Part shown: positions 35,101 through 42,360 of the stretch, piece after piece | Layout: every line of letters begins with the position of its first letter | How positions within the stretch are numbered: the stretch's first letter is position 1 | The notes under the pieces: model-generated | Database searches by the model: none | What the model saw: only the letters and a program-made list of their open reading frames with translations | Told to the model about the DNA's origin: nothing | Made by a program: the position numbers and the translations under genes | Source of the DNA: Actinokineospora inagensis DSM 44258 | GTDB lineage: Bacteria > Actinomycetota > Actinomycetes > Mycobacteriales > Pseudonocardiaceae | Assembly (NCBI RefSeq): GCF_000482865.1 | Contig: NZ_AXWW01000005.1 | Location: 62,001 to 126,000 of the forward strand | DNA length: 64,000 bases | Direction of reading: 5' to 3'

Positions 35101-38100
35101 GGAAGCCCGCGCCGACCAGGGTCACGACCGTCGACGACAGGTCGACCGGGTCGACGGTGCCGCCGCGGCTGCCCACGGACACCCCGTCGAGGTAGAGGCC
35201 CTGGCTCCCGGCGCCCGCGGTGAGGACCACGTGGTGCCAGAGGCCGTCGTCGACCGCGTTCGGTGACGACATGGTGGTGGCGTTGCCGTCCCAGAACTTG
35301 CCCTGCAGCTTGCCGTCGTTGCCGACGTAGAGCGCCGGGGTGTAGTTGGCGCTGCTCGTCGCGCCCGGTGTCACGGCTTGGGCCTGGTAGCTGAACAGCA
35401 CGCCGTTGCGGGCCGAGGTGCGGAACCACATCGAGATGGTCTGGGACGCGCCGGAGCCCTTGGTGCCCACCACATAGGTGCGGGACAGGTCCAGTGCCGA
35501 GGACGTCCCGTTGAACGACGCGGCCGTGCGGTCGCTGAACGGGCCCGGCCCGCCGAGGGTGACCGACTGGTACTCGGCGGCCCCGCCGTTGACCTCGTTG
35601 CGGGGCGTGGTGCCTGCCATGTCGGCGAGCCGCCAGTAGTCCCGGGGCGCGGCGCCGAGCACCGCGCCCGCGTAGACCTGGCTGGAGCCGGTCACGGTCG
35701 GGTTGCCGACCGACCAGTTGCCGCCCGCGCTGTCGACCACCGACGACACGCGGCCGCCTGCCGGGTCGTAGCTGGTGAAGCTGTACGCGCCGCCGCCGGG
35801 CTTGTTGACCGTGGTCATCGAGTTGGCGACGGTGCGGCCGGTGTCGGCGAGTTTGGTGACCGCCGCCGGGTCCAGCACGTGGTTGAAGTACGCGACGTCG
35901 GAGATCGACCCGGTGAAGGTGCTGCGGACACCCTGGTACGAGGTCGACGGGTTGGGCTGGTCCGGCCACTGCCAGCCGAGGAAACCCGCGCCGACGTAGG
36001 TGTAGCGCAGCGCGTCGATGGTGACCGACCGGGTCTTGGTCTGCGTGCCGACCTGGCCGCCGTCGACGAACAGGGTGTAGCTGTCGTGGGTGTTGGACAG
36101 CACCACGTTGTGCCACTGGCCGTCGGCGAGGCTGCCCGCGGTGACGACGGGGCTCGGTGTGTTCTGGCCGTCCTGGTAGGGGGTCGCGTAGATCTTGCCG
36201 CTGGAACCCATGTACAGCACGGGGAGGTAGCTCTCCGTGCTCGACGAGTTCGCCGTCACCGACTGCCCGTTGTAGGACAGCAGCACGCCCGGCCGGGCGT
36301 AGTCGGCCTTGAACCACAGGCTGATCGACCGGTTGTCCGGCTCGTCGTAGAGGGTGTTCGGCAGGGTGACCGACCCGGTGAGGCCGTTGAACCCGACCGA
36401 GCGCGCCGTGGAGCCCGCGATGCCGCCGGGCTGGTTGAACGCCACGGAGTTGTAGGTGCCGTTGGTGGTGTTCTGGTTCAGCACCACCGAGTCACCGGCC
36501 GTGGTGCCGGAGGTCTCCCCCAGCCGCCAGTAGTTCGTCGGCGAGTTGTCCAGGACCGCGCTGGGGTACTGGGTCGTGGCCGTGTAGCCGTAGTGGGTGC
36601 AGCCGGTCGCGGTGCCCGGCGGCGTGCCGGGCGCGGGGACGGTGACCCCGGGTGGGCAGGCGTCGGTGAGCTTGTCGCCGGAGTAGGCGTAGTGCCAGAC
36701 CAGGGCGCTGCCGGGGACGTTCGGGTTGACCGGGTCGGTGCTGACGGTGTCGATGTGCGGGCGCAGCGCGCCGGACGGGGTGGTCCAGGTCAGGGTGAGC
36801 GACCGGCCGGACGCGCCGGTCAGCGACGCCAGCCGGGTCCCGGAGTAGGTGAAGGTCAACTCACGGGACGCGGCGTCGACGATGCTGGTGAGGCCGAAGC
36901 CGGTCGACAACTGCTTGCCGTAGAGCCGGGTGGTGTCCTTGTCGTCGACCATCCGGTACCCGCCCGCGGGCAGGCTGAAGAGTGTGGCGGAACGGCCGGG
37001 TGGCGAGACCAGGGTGCCGTCCGGGTTCCGGCCGAACACGATCTGCTGACCGTTCGCGTCGGCGACCGTGACCGTCATGATCGTGGTGCCGACCCGCTGC
37101 TCGGTGACGCGGCTGTCGTAGAGGCTCGACCAGCCGAGGCCGAACGCGTTGTCCAACCGGGTGTCGACGCTGTTGTAGGTCCGCTGCACCGACAGCGACG
37201 GCCCCACCGTCGACACCTCGGCGTCGGTAGCGGCGGACATGAAGTTGCCCACCACCGGGTCGTAGCCGCGACCGTCCTGGTTGGCCCCGAGCGACCTGGA
37301 CACCGCGGGTTGCGGGATCGTCGTGGTGAAACTCTTGAACTCGACCTCGTCCGCGGGTTGGTCGCGGTAGCCGTCGTTGGCGATCGCTGTCCACAAGTAG
37401 GTCCGGTTCCACTTCAACACACCCGGGGCGATGGTGTGGCTCGACTGGGTCGAGTTGGGGTCGGGCAGGGTGACGACCTCGTCGACGACGTTGTTCGACG
37501 TGTCGTACACCCGCCACAGGTAGCTCAGCGGGCCGGGCCAGTTGTCCGGGTCGTAGCCGGACACCGACAGGGTCGGGGTCAGCGTGGGCGCGGCGTAGGC
37601 GTTGGCGGGCCACATGTCGGTGATGACGGGGGCCTCGTCGGCGACCCAGTCCATCGTCAGGTACGCCTGCCGGACACCGGCGTTGGAGCTGGCGAGGACT
37701 TTCTTACCCGTGGAACCGGCGTCGGTGGTGATGGCCAGGCCCCAGTTGACCTGGGTGCCGCCGTTCCACCGGATCTGGTTCGGGTCCAGGGTGATCTGGA
37801 CCCACTGGCCGTCGTTGATGTTCTGGCTGGTGTTCGCGCACGCCGTGGCGGTCGCGACGTTGACCTGACCGACCTGCGCGCCCAGCGTCGGGCGGGTGGC
37901 CCAGGTGACCGAGTTCGGCGACCAGTAGCTGTTGACCAGCGAGACCTGCATCGGCTTGGCGGCGCAGGTCACGGAGTAGACGACGAACACGTTCAGCGTC
38001 ACGGCGGTCAGGCGCTGACCAGGGAACGCCGTGGTGACCTGGTCGAACGAGACCAGCGACTCGGTGTTCGAGCCGATGTTCATCGTCATCGACGACGACT

Positions 38101-39235
38101 GGTCGCCCACCTCGGGGCTGGCGACCCAGGTGGAGGAGTTGGCGAAGATCGCGCCCATGGACGGGTCGACGACCACCGGGTACACCCGGGCCGGGTCCGA
38201 GAGCCACTTCTTGTCGGCGGTGACCTTGAGCGAGGTCGTGGCGCCGGTCTTGACCAGCTCGTAGGTGATCGCGCTCGACTCGGCGACACCGTCCTGCCTG
38301 GTGTCGTGCATGGTTCCGCGCGGGATCCGCAGCTCGACCTTGCCCGCCGCGTCGACGAAGTCCACGGCGCCGTTGGCCAGGCGCGGGGTCAGACCGGTGG
38401 TGGTCAGCGGGAACGTCCACGAGTTCGTCGCGGCTCGGGTGCGCAGGACCAGCGACTCCTTGACGCCCGCGGGAGTGGAGTCCAGGGTCAGGTCGGTGGC
38501 GGGCAGGACCTCGGCGAAGTCCACAGTGGATGGATCGTCGGTGGACGCCTTCGCCGCCCTGGCGCCGGTGAGGGAGTAGGACACCGACTCCCTCGGGCCG
38601 GTGCCGACCGTGACCAGCGCCGGGTCGTTCGCGGTGGGCGCGATCTCCACCGTGATCCCGGACTTGCGCGGCCGCAGCCGACCATCCGGCCCGGCCTGCA
38701 GAGTGGTGTCGGCGTCGGCGGGGGCCTCGGCGGCGTTCGCCTGCTTCCTGGGTGTCGGGTAGTCCTTGTCGGTCCGCGACCCGTCGGCGTTGGCGAACAC
38801 CTGGTGTTTGGGGGTGCTGCCCGCGCTCACCGGCTTGCTGGTCTTGGGGTCGAAATGCGCGGCCTTCGGCCCCACGGGAGTGGTGTGCTGCTTGCGCTTG
38901 TCCGCGGGGGGCTCGTAGGCGGCCGAGTCACCGGCCGACTTGACCTGCTTGGTCTTCGCGGCGAGCTTCTTCTCGTCCAGCTTGGCCCTGGTCGCGTCGG
39001 TCGGCACGTAGTGGTCCAGACCGGCGGCCGTCCCGGTGACCTGCTTCGGCGTGTCCAGCGGGTCCGCCGAAGCCGACCCCGGCACCAACCACGCCAACGC
39101 CGAAGACCACCCCGGCCACCCCGACCGCCCCAACTGATCCGCGGCGCCGGGGGACACCGCCACCGGGACCACCAGGAAGACGACCAGCAGTGCCGCCGTC
39201 CAGACCGTTCGCCTGGTCCCGTACCTACCGCGCAT
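29129..39235 (-). CDS. Giant secreted RHS/YD-repeat polymorphic toxin with HINT and HNH nuclease
   Basis: About 3,368 residues from the second ATG (39235), which has GGGGAG at proper spacing; the first ATG at 39241 is too close. Order by residue: signal peptide (1-35), N-terminal beta domains including a DNRLRE/TGF-like secreted part, YD entry near 650, two LamG concanavalin-type domains (~900-1130, starting NYWRLGETSGTT, and ~1200-1420, DYWRLADMAGTT), dozens of RHS/YD repeats (~1440-2680), RHS core MGTRWYSPGIGQFTTRD (~2710), a Trp/Ala repeat linker SWAWNTASDAASWAWNT (~2790), helical and Gly-rich region, HINT domain from CHSFDGATRVLMAGG (~3120) to VPVLGHNC (~3264), and a C-terminal HNH nuclease with CEYCGK, QIDHVVPKSQGG and CRSCNRSKG. 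HINT autoproteolysis should release the nuclease from the RHS shell. Two DUF4265 genes follow. Confidence 0.93.
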   Translation of the reverse strand: MRGRYGTRRTVWTAALLVVFLVVPVAVSPGAADQLGRSGWPGWSSALAWLVPGSASADPLDTPKQVTGTAAGLDHYVPTDATRAKLDEKKLAAKTKQVKSAGDSAAYEPPADKRKQHTTPVGPKAAHFDPKTSKPVSAGSTPKHQVFANADGSRTDKDYPTPRKQANAAEAPADADTTLQAGPDGRLRPRKSGITVEIAPTANDPALVTVGTGPRESVSYSLTGARAAKASTDDPSTVDFAEVLPATDLTLDSTPAGVKESLVLRTRAATNSWTFPLTTTGLTPRLANGAVDFVDAAGKVELRIPRGTMHDTRQDGVAESSAITYELVKTGATTSLKVTADKKWLSDPARVYPVVVDPSMGAIFANSSTWVASPEVGDQSSSMTMNIGSNTESLVSFDQVTTAFPGQRLTAVTLNVFVVYSVTCAAKPMQVSLVNSYWSPNSVTWATRPTLGAQVGQVNVATATACANTSQNINDGQWVQITLDPNQIRWNGGTQVNWGLAITTDAGSTGKKVLASSNAGVRQAYLTMDWVADEAPVITDMWPANAYAAPTLTPTLSVSGYDPDNWPGPLSYLWRVYDTSNNVVDEVVTLPDPNSTQSSHTIAPGVLKWNRTYLWTAIANDGYRDQPADEVEFKSFTTTIPQPAVSRSLGANQDGRGYDPVVGNFMSAATDAEVSTVGPSLSVQRTYNSVDTRLDNAFGLGWSSLYDSRVTEQRVGTTIMTVTVADANGQQIVFGRNPDGTLVSPPGRSATLFSLPAGGYRMVDDKDTTRLYGKQLSTGFGLTSIVDAASRELTFTYSGTRLASLTGASGRSLTLTWTTPSGALRPHIDTVSTDPVNPNVPGSALVWHYAYSGDKLTDACPPGVTVPAPGTPPGTATGCTHYGYTATTQYPSAVLDNSPTNYWRLGETSGTTAGDSVVLNQNTTNGTYNSVAFNQPGGIAGSTARSVGFNGLTGSVTLPNTLYDEPDNRSISLWFKADYARPGVLLSYNGQSVTANSSSTESYLPVLYMGSSGKIYATPYQDGQNTPSPVVTAGSLADGQWHNVVLSNTHDSYTLFVDGGQVGTQTKTRSVTIDALRYTYVGAGFLGWQWPDQPNPSTSYQGVRSTFTGSISDVAYFNHVLDPAAVTKLADTGRTVANSMTTVNKPGGGAYSFTSYDPAGGRVSSVVDSAGGNWSVGNPTVTGSSQVYAGAVLGAAPRDYWRLADMAGTTPRNEVNGGAAEYQSVTLGGPGPFSDRTAASFNGTSSALDLSRTYVVGTKGSGASQTISMWFRTSARNGVLFSYQAQAVTPGATSSANYTPALYVGNDGKLQGKFWDGNATTMSSPNAVDDGLWHHVVLTAGAGSQGLYLDGVSVGSRGGTVDPVDLSSTVVTLVGAGFLGGTWPDQNRSGTGGSATATFFSGSISDVAYFPSSVNADKIKAIWQAGQRATGTSPVLSVTVTDPTGKALVQTHDPRMGNRMLSRADALGNATRYGYDESGNLQTVVDPNGNTTVTTHNASNGQTSSVTTCQSIQLQHCSTTYYSYTSAAAGDPQYGLVASTRDGRTTGPTDNRYKTTFGYDAFGNQTSVQTPPVAGFPNGRTMTFEYTAQGANGVDPPPGLPTKTTTPGGSVQTALYTAAGDVYSSTDAAGVVTDYEYDNLGRMTARHVVADGVERTSRYEYNNLGLVSVQTDPGVRDRVSGVTHTARATTGYDLDGNATIQTVDDITGGDTSRVVHSTYNPRGQLTGVTDATNASWTYEYDVYGNKSKDTDPAGNVVRYAYDPNHKLLTQTLVGYRGDPNNPGTPTDLVESSRAYDPAGRLASITDSMGRRTRYTYYDDGKVFQVIRVGPNTSEMGLEMDSYDGAGHLTGQSKDNGATSVLYEIDAAGRTAAVTDPDGIRRTAYEFSADDKITKQTTTGAGKTRVTSATYDPSGLALTQTVSTATGPVTTTTVRNQLGLPTTVTDPLGRVTTYSYDDAGKVFSVLAPQVQVENGVDAPGATQPNSKYGYSTFGEQVEEVNPNGGVTRTAYDAGGRVTSVRAPGTSTATKTNAYNGLGQLTEVKDSFGKATTYSYTQLGDLSKVVARDGGVTTYTYDTNGERLSTTDPTGAVTQATYNHLGKPLTATEVIRQPTPHAATTTFDYNDYNQVRGVASPGSGSTTYEYDTLGQVAWQIDPTGFMTSFSYDHLGRPFRAYQADGLTSETTFDDLGNATSVKKTKNGATLNEVKATYDKGSRLLTQTDAAGATTTYSYDDLDRLTQTVQPVTSTSSITSSYGYDNSGNLTRFTDGRGGVFKTVYNAWNLPRQIVEPATTQYPNATDRTFTASYDFNGRLTGRTSPGGVSTSFTYDDMDRVTKQTGTGAAAGTIDRTFGYDLAGRVTSASAPGGTTNNYTYDDRGMVLTTAGPGGTAGFAYDNGGRLTQRTDAAGTANYGYDSSGRLHTASDPLTGAQLTYDYGQASLLSKITYGTGGNVRTFGYDDLRQLTSDVVKTAGGAQVASIAYGYNGNGDMTSKNTTGAAGASNNTYTYDQARRLTSWTTGSTTTNYGYDASGNRTQAGSKTFTYNARNQLLNDGTSDYAYTARGTLSGITTAGNTTQITSNAFDEEITRGVQTYTYDAFGRVNTATTMGQSARQMVYSGTGNSVVSDGTALYSRGPGDDLLGVKQGGRSELAYTDQHDDVIGTFSAAGSSLGGSTSYDPWGAKTASSTPIGNLGFQSGWTEQGNGQVNMGTRWYSPGIGQFTTRDTADNSPVPTPIAGHRYAYLGNNPLNGTDTSGTCGGFWGWACDAWDGVTSAADTAWNATTDAASWAWNTASDAASWAWNTASDAVNWAWNGVKTAAVAVGHAAVAVGHAVSDAAKWLGRQVAAGAKAVGNAAKGVGQAVAKVAGKVYDAGATAAKAAAGAVRHAVTTVADQIDDLYQTGRAAVVEAYHELQSVAQKTLETVTQFAADVVDTVRVGVATAYNAAQTAVTSATQWVENHAPAIVDFVVSTAVFLGCEAVIGIPTAGIGAVAGAAGCGALAGAAGGAAAYGVQAAQSGQFSWSDLGMAALTGGGVGAVMGPLGYAGGKVLGYAAKAAAGAFGRGTAEATASDAVRAATDTGGGKAAAGSGRTAADTAGTPKPSGSSGRPPSESSSSGCHSFDGATRVLMAGGLTKPIKDIHVGDRVVAADPGTGEQGEHTVTALHVNNDLDLADVTVRGSDGAEAVVHTTAGHQFWDATTHTWQDAVDLATGDDLATADGSKTVVTGVTTHTGPRTSYDLTVDVVHTYYVLAGLVPVLGHNCGSDFTDVEREKVYAANAEANGGVYKCEYCGKEVTRRPSEKGVPGQHDDAQIDHVVPKSQGGLGVASNGAVSCRSCNRSKGPLTMGEWDTKIIRTLGDFGIKIRVR

Positions 39236-39414
39236 GCCCATTCTCCCCAGTCAGAGTCAGCGGGAAAAGTAAGCAGCGCTCACGTCGTTTGAGGGCTTGT
39301 CCGGTGAACAACGAACAGCCGGGTGACTCCCAAGTGTCGTAAAAACGCAGGTAAACCGGACGATCTGGCATGGACCGGACGGTTTGGAGGGTGTGGGTCC
39401 ATGATCACGCCGGT

Positions 39415-39627
39415 CTGAGCAGCCCCCGAATCCAGCCTAGTTTCGGGTGGCCACGGAGCCGGCGGGGTGCGACACGGCTGGGGACGGGTGGGTGGGATGT
39501 GGGTAACTCGGCGGTGGGGGTGTGGTTTGTTCTTGTGTCCACATTGCTGTCGGGTGTCCACAGCGGGGCGGGGGGGCGGGCCGTGTTGTCGGCGTTCTTG
39601 CCTAGGCTGGATTCGGGGGCTGCTCAG
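39415..39627. repeat. 213-bp element bounded by 26-bp perfect inverted repeats (MITE-like)
   Basis: CTGAGCAGCCCCCGAATCCA GCCTAG at 39415-39440 is repeated in inverted orientation at 39602-39627 with no mismatch. The interior ~160 bp is non-coding and includes two TGTCCACA DnaA-box-like octamers. The right arm encodes the last eight codons and stop of the monooxygenase gene. No clear target-site duplication was seen. The rest of the 39242-39414 stretch is the RHS promoter region, with no gene. Confidence 0.65.
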
Positions 39628-41128
39628 GTGGGGTGGCGGGGGGTGGGGTGAAGGTCATGTCCTTGGCGATGGGGGTGCGTCGGAGGGTGAGGGTGTCCAG
39701 GAGGTAGTTCATCGTGGCCTGCCAGGGTGGGCGGGAGCCGTGGCGTGGCAGGTGGTCGAGGGCGCGGACGGCGTAGCCGGAGGTGAGTCCCTTGAAGGCG
39801 GTGATCGCGATCTCCGGGCCGGGGGTGGACGGGGTGGCGGCGGCGATGGCGTTGTCGGTCATGTGCCGCAGGAGTTTGCACACGTAGTCGGCGACCAGGT
39901 CGAGTTTGAGGGTCCAGGTGGCGTTGGTGTAGCCGAGGACGTAGACCATGTTCGGCACGCCAGCCAGCATCATGCCGCGGTAGGTGACCGTCTCGGTGGT
40001 GCGGATGGGGCGGCCGTCGACGGACAGGGTTGCCTCGCCGAAGAGGTGCAGGTTGAAACCCGTTGCGGTGACGAGGATGTCGGCCTCAACACTGTCTCCT
40101 GAGGACAGTTGTATCCGGTCGCGGGTGAAACCGGTGATGGTGTCGGTGACCACGGTGGCCCTGCCGTCGGACACCGCCGTGAAGAAGTCGCCGTCGGGGA
40201 CCATGCACATGCGTTGGTCCCACGGGTCGTAGCGGGGGGTGAAGTGGACCTCGACCAGGTAGCCCGCGGGCAACGCGGACCGCGCTGCCCGCAACAATAC
40301 GCCGCGCATGAACCGCGGGTAGCGTTGGCACACTCGGTACATCGCGGTCGCGACGAGGATGTTCTTCCACCGCACCAGTCGGTGCCCGAGTGCGCCCAGC
40401 AGGCGCGGGAGCACCTCGACGAGACGATCGGTCGACGGCAGCGGCAGCACGTAACTCGGGGAGCGTTGCAGCATCGTCACGTGCGCGGCCGTGCGTGCCA
40501 ACGCCGGGACCAGGGTCACGGCCGTGGCGCCGCTGCCCAACACCACGACCCGCTTGCCCGCGTAGTCGAGGTCCTCCGGCCAGGACTGCGGGTGCACGAC
40601 CCGCCCGGCGAAAGCCTCCACATCCGGCAGCGGCGGACGGTGGCCGCCGTCGTAGCGGTAATAACCGGGGCACATGAGCAGGAACGAACACGTGAACTCC
40701 ATCTGCTCCGCGCCGTCACGCTCGACCCGCAGAACCCAACGCGACCGCGCGGACGACCAGTCCGCGGCGATCAACCGGTGCCGCAACCACACCCGGCCGT
40801 CCACCCCGTACTCGCGCGCGGTGTCCCGCAGGTAGTCCAGGATCGCCGCCCCGGCGGGCATCGTCTCCGGGCGCGTCCACGGCCGGAACCGGTAGCCCAG
40901 GGTGTGCATGTCCGAGTCCGACCGCACCCCCGGGTAGCGGAACAGGCTCCACGTGCCGCCCGTCTCGTGGCGGGCCTCCAGGACCGCGTAGTCGGTGCCG
41001 GGGCGGTGGCGTTCGAGGTGGCAGGCCATGCCGATCCCGGACAGCCCGGCCCCGACGACCACCACGTCCAGGTGTTCGCCGTCCAAGTGCGCGCGCATGC
41101 GCGACAGACTGCCCACCGGCGCGGACAT
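39602..41128 (-). CDS. EthA-like Baeyer-Villiger/flavin monooxygenase
   Basis: 508 residues from ATG 41128; ATG ten codons later (MRAHLDGEHLD) is an alternative. FAD Rossmann motif HLDVVVVGAGLSGIGMACHL, then ETGGTWSLFRYPGVRSDSDM as in EthA, the Baeyer-Villiger fingerprint FAGRVVHPQSWPED (F-x-G-x-x-x-H-x-x-x-W-P) and the NADPH Rossmann motif RVVVLGSGATAVTLVPALA. Catalyses NADPH-dependent oxygen insertion or S-oxidation; EthA of mycobacteria activates ethionamide. It begins 17 bp after the ApbE gene and may be the last gene of that leftward operon. Its last codons lie in an inverted-repeat arm. Confidence 0.92.
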   Translation of the reverse strand: MSAPVGSLSRMRAHLDGEHLDVVVVGAGLSGIGMACHLERHRPGTDYAVLEARHETGGTWSLFRYPGVRSDSDMHTLGYRFRPWTRPETMPAGAAILDYLRDTAREYGVDGRVWLRHRLIAADWSSARSRWVLRVERDGAEQMEFTCSFLLMCPGYYRYDGGHRPPLPDVEAFAGRVVHPQSWPEDLDYAGKRVVVLGSGATAVTLVPALARTAAHVTMLQRSPSYVLPLPSTDRLVEVLPRLLGALGHRLVRWKNILVATAMYRVCQRYPRFMRGVLLRAARSALPAGYLVEVHFTPRYDPWDQRMCMVPDGDFFTAVSDGRATVVTDTITGFTRDRIQLSSGDSVEADILVTATGFNLHLFGEATLSVDGRPIRTTETVTYRGMMLAGVPNMVYVLGYTNATWTLKLDLVADYVCKLLRHMTDNAIAAATPSTPGPEIAITAFKGLTSGYAVRALDHLPRHGSRPPWQATMNYLLDTLTLRRTPIAKDMTFTPPPATPPEQPPNPA

Positions 41129-41145
41129 CGGCCAGTCGGAGCCGG

Positions 41146-41895
41146 TTAAGGCAGGCGGTAGCCGTCGACGACGGTGCTTGAGCCGTCCTCCCACACGACC
41201 AGGCCGCTGCGGCCCACGCGGGTGCGTAGCCACTCGGCGGCGTCGGGCCCGTGCGCGTAAGCGGCGGTAGCGTCGATGTCGGCCCACGTCAACGACTCCC
41301 CCACCACCGTCACCGACGCGACGGCCGCGGGGGCGCGGCCGGTGCGGGCGTCGACGATGTGCTCGCCGCGGTGCGCGGTGCCGGAGGTGGCGACCGCGCC
41401 GGTGGTCACCGGGACGACGGCGATGATCCGGTCCGGGTCGTGCGGGTGTTCCACCCCGATCCGCCACGGGCGCCCGTACGGGTCGAGGGTTCGGCAGACC
41501 AGGTCACCGCCCGCCGACAGGCAGAAGTCGGTGTCCGGCAACGCCCGCAGGTGATCGGCCGCGCGGTCGGCGGCCCAGCCCTTCACCACGCCGCTCGGGT
41601 CCAGGCCGTCGCGCCACACGTCGAAGGCGCCGGTGGAGTCGCGGCGGGCCTGCTCGCCCAGCGCCAACACCTCCGGTACCTCCGGCGGGCACTCGTCCAA
41701 GCCGATCTCACCGCGACCGAGACGGGTGATGTAGGAGTCGTCCCGGTAGGTGCTGAACACGAGGTCGACCGCGCGCAACCGGTTCATGACCGCGGCCCAC
41801 GCCTCGTGGGCCGCGTCGTCGTCGGTGTGCCTACCGCGCAGGGCGAGGCTGATCGGCATCCCCATGACGTGCTCGACGTAGCGTGCGGTGCTCAC
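41146..41895 (-). CDS. apbE: FAD:protein FMN transferase
   Basis: 249 residues. ApbE family: VEHVMGMPISLALRGRHTDD, VDLVFSTYRDDSYITRLGRG, STGAFDVWRDGLDPSGVVKG, the FAD-site region DTDFCLSAGGDLVCRTLD, VATSGTAHRGEHIVDARTG and TWADIDATAAYAHGPDAAEW. Transfers FMN from FAD onto a Thr/Ser of target proteins outside the cytoplasm or during export. No Sec signal is obvious, as in other actinobacterial ApbE proteins. Its target is almost certainly the FMN-binding protein encoded just upstream, with which it overlaps by ATGA. Confidence 0.93.
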   Translation of the reverse strand: MSTARYVEHVMGMPISLALRGRHTDDDAAHEAWAAVMNRLRAVDLVFSTYRDDSYITRLGRGEIGLDECPPEVPEVLALGEQARRDSTGAFDVWRDGLDPSGVVKGWAADRAADHLRALPDTDFCLSAGGDLVCRTLDPYGRPWRIGVEHPHDPDRIIAVVPVTTGAVATSGTAHRGEHIVDARTGRAPAAVASVTVVGESLTWADIDATAAYAHGPDAAEWLRTRVGRSGLVVWEDGSSTVVDGYRLP

Positions 41896-42356
41896 AGGCC
41901 CGCCTCGTCCAACGCGCCCTGCAGGGACTGGACGTAGCCGTCGCTGGTGACGGTGGCGCCGCTGACCATGTCGATGTCGGAGCTCTGCGCGGACAACGTC
42001 TCCTGAACCAGGATGGGCACCGCGCGGGCGTTGATCTCACGGTCGCGGCCGTTGCCGTTGGGCTGCTGCGGCACCGACACGGCGGTGACCTTGCCGTCGG
42101 CGACGGTGATCTGCACCTGCACGTTGCCCCAGCGGGTGTCGGCGACCGGGCCGGTGTAGGTCTTGCCCGACGCGGTGGTCCCCGTCGAGCCGGAGCTGCT
42201 GCCGCTGCCCGCGGTGCCGGTAGTGCCCGCGGTGCCGTTGGCCGGGGCGATGGCGGAGGACTCCGCGGTCATCGCGCCCGAGGTGGACGTGTGGTAGCCG
42301 AACAGCAGCACGACCACGGTCGCGGTGCTCAACAGCCAGAAGACGATGCGTTTCAC
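41892..42356 (-). CDS. Membrane-anchored FMN-binding domain protein
   Basis: 154 residues from GTG 42356. One N-terminal membrane anchor (KRIVFWLLSTATVVVLLFGY), a Ser/Thr/Gly linker, then an FMN_bind domain with GPVADTRWGNVQVQITVADG and the flavinylation motif DMVSGATVTSDGY, whose Thr would carry FMN attached by ApbE. The small extracellular domain is an electron carrier. Sits 4 bp after the ferric-reductase-like gene and overlaps apbE, forming a compact redox operon. Confidence 0.9.
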   Translation of the reverse strand: MKRIVFWLLSTATVVVLLFGYHTSTSGAMTAESSAIAPANGTAGTTGTAGSGSSSGSTGTTASGKTYTGPVADTRWGNVQVQITVADGKVTAVSVPQQPNGNGRDREINARAVPILVQETLSAQSSDIDMVSGATVTSDGYVQSLQGALDEAGL

Positions 42357-42360
42357 GGGA

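Noticed and set aside
32507-39292. Two very long open frames (about 919 and 1,304 residues) antisense to the RHS toxin gene
   Set aside because: Val/Gly/Arg-rich shadows produced by strong codon bias; no motifs, while the opposite strand is a coherent RHS protein.
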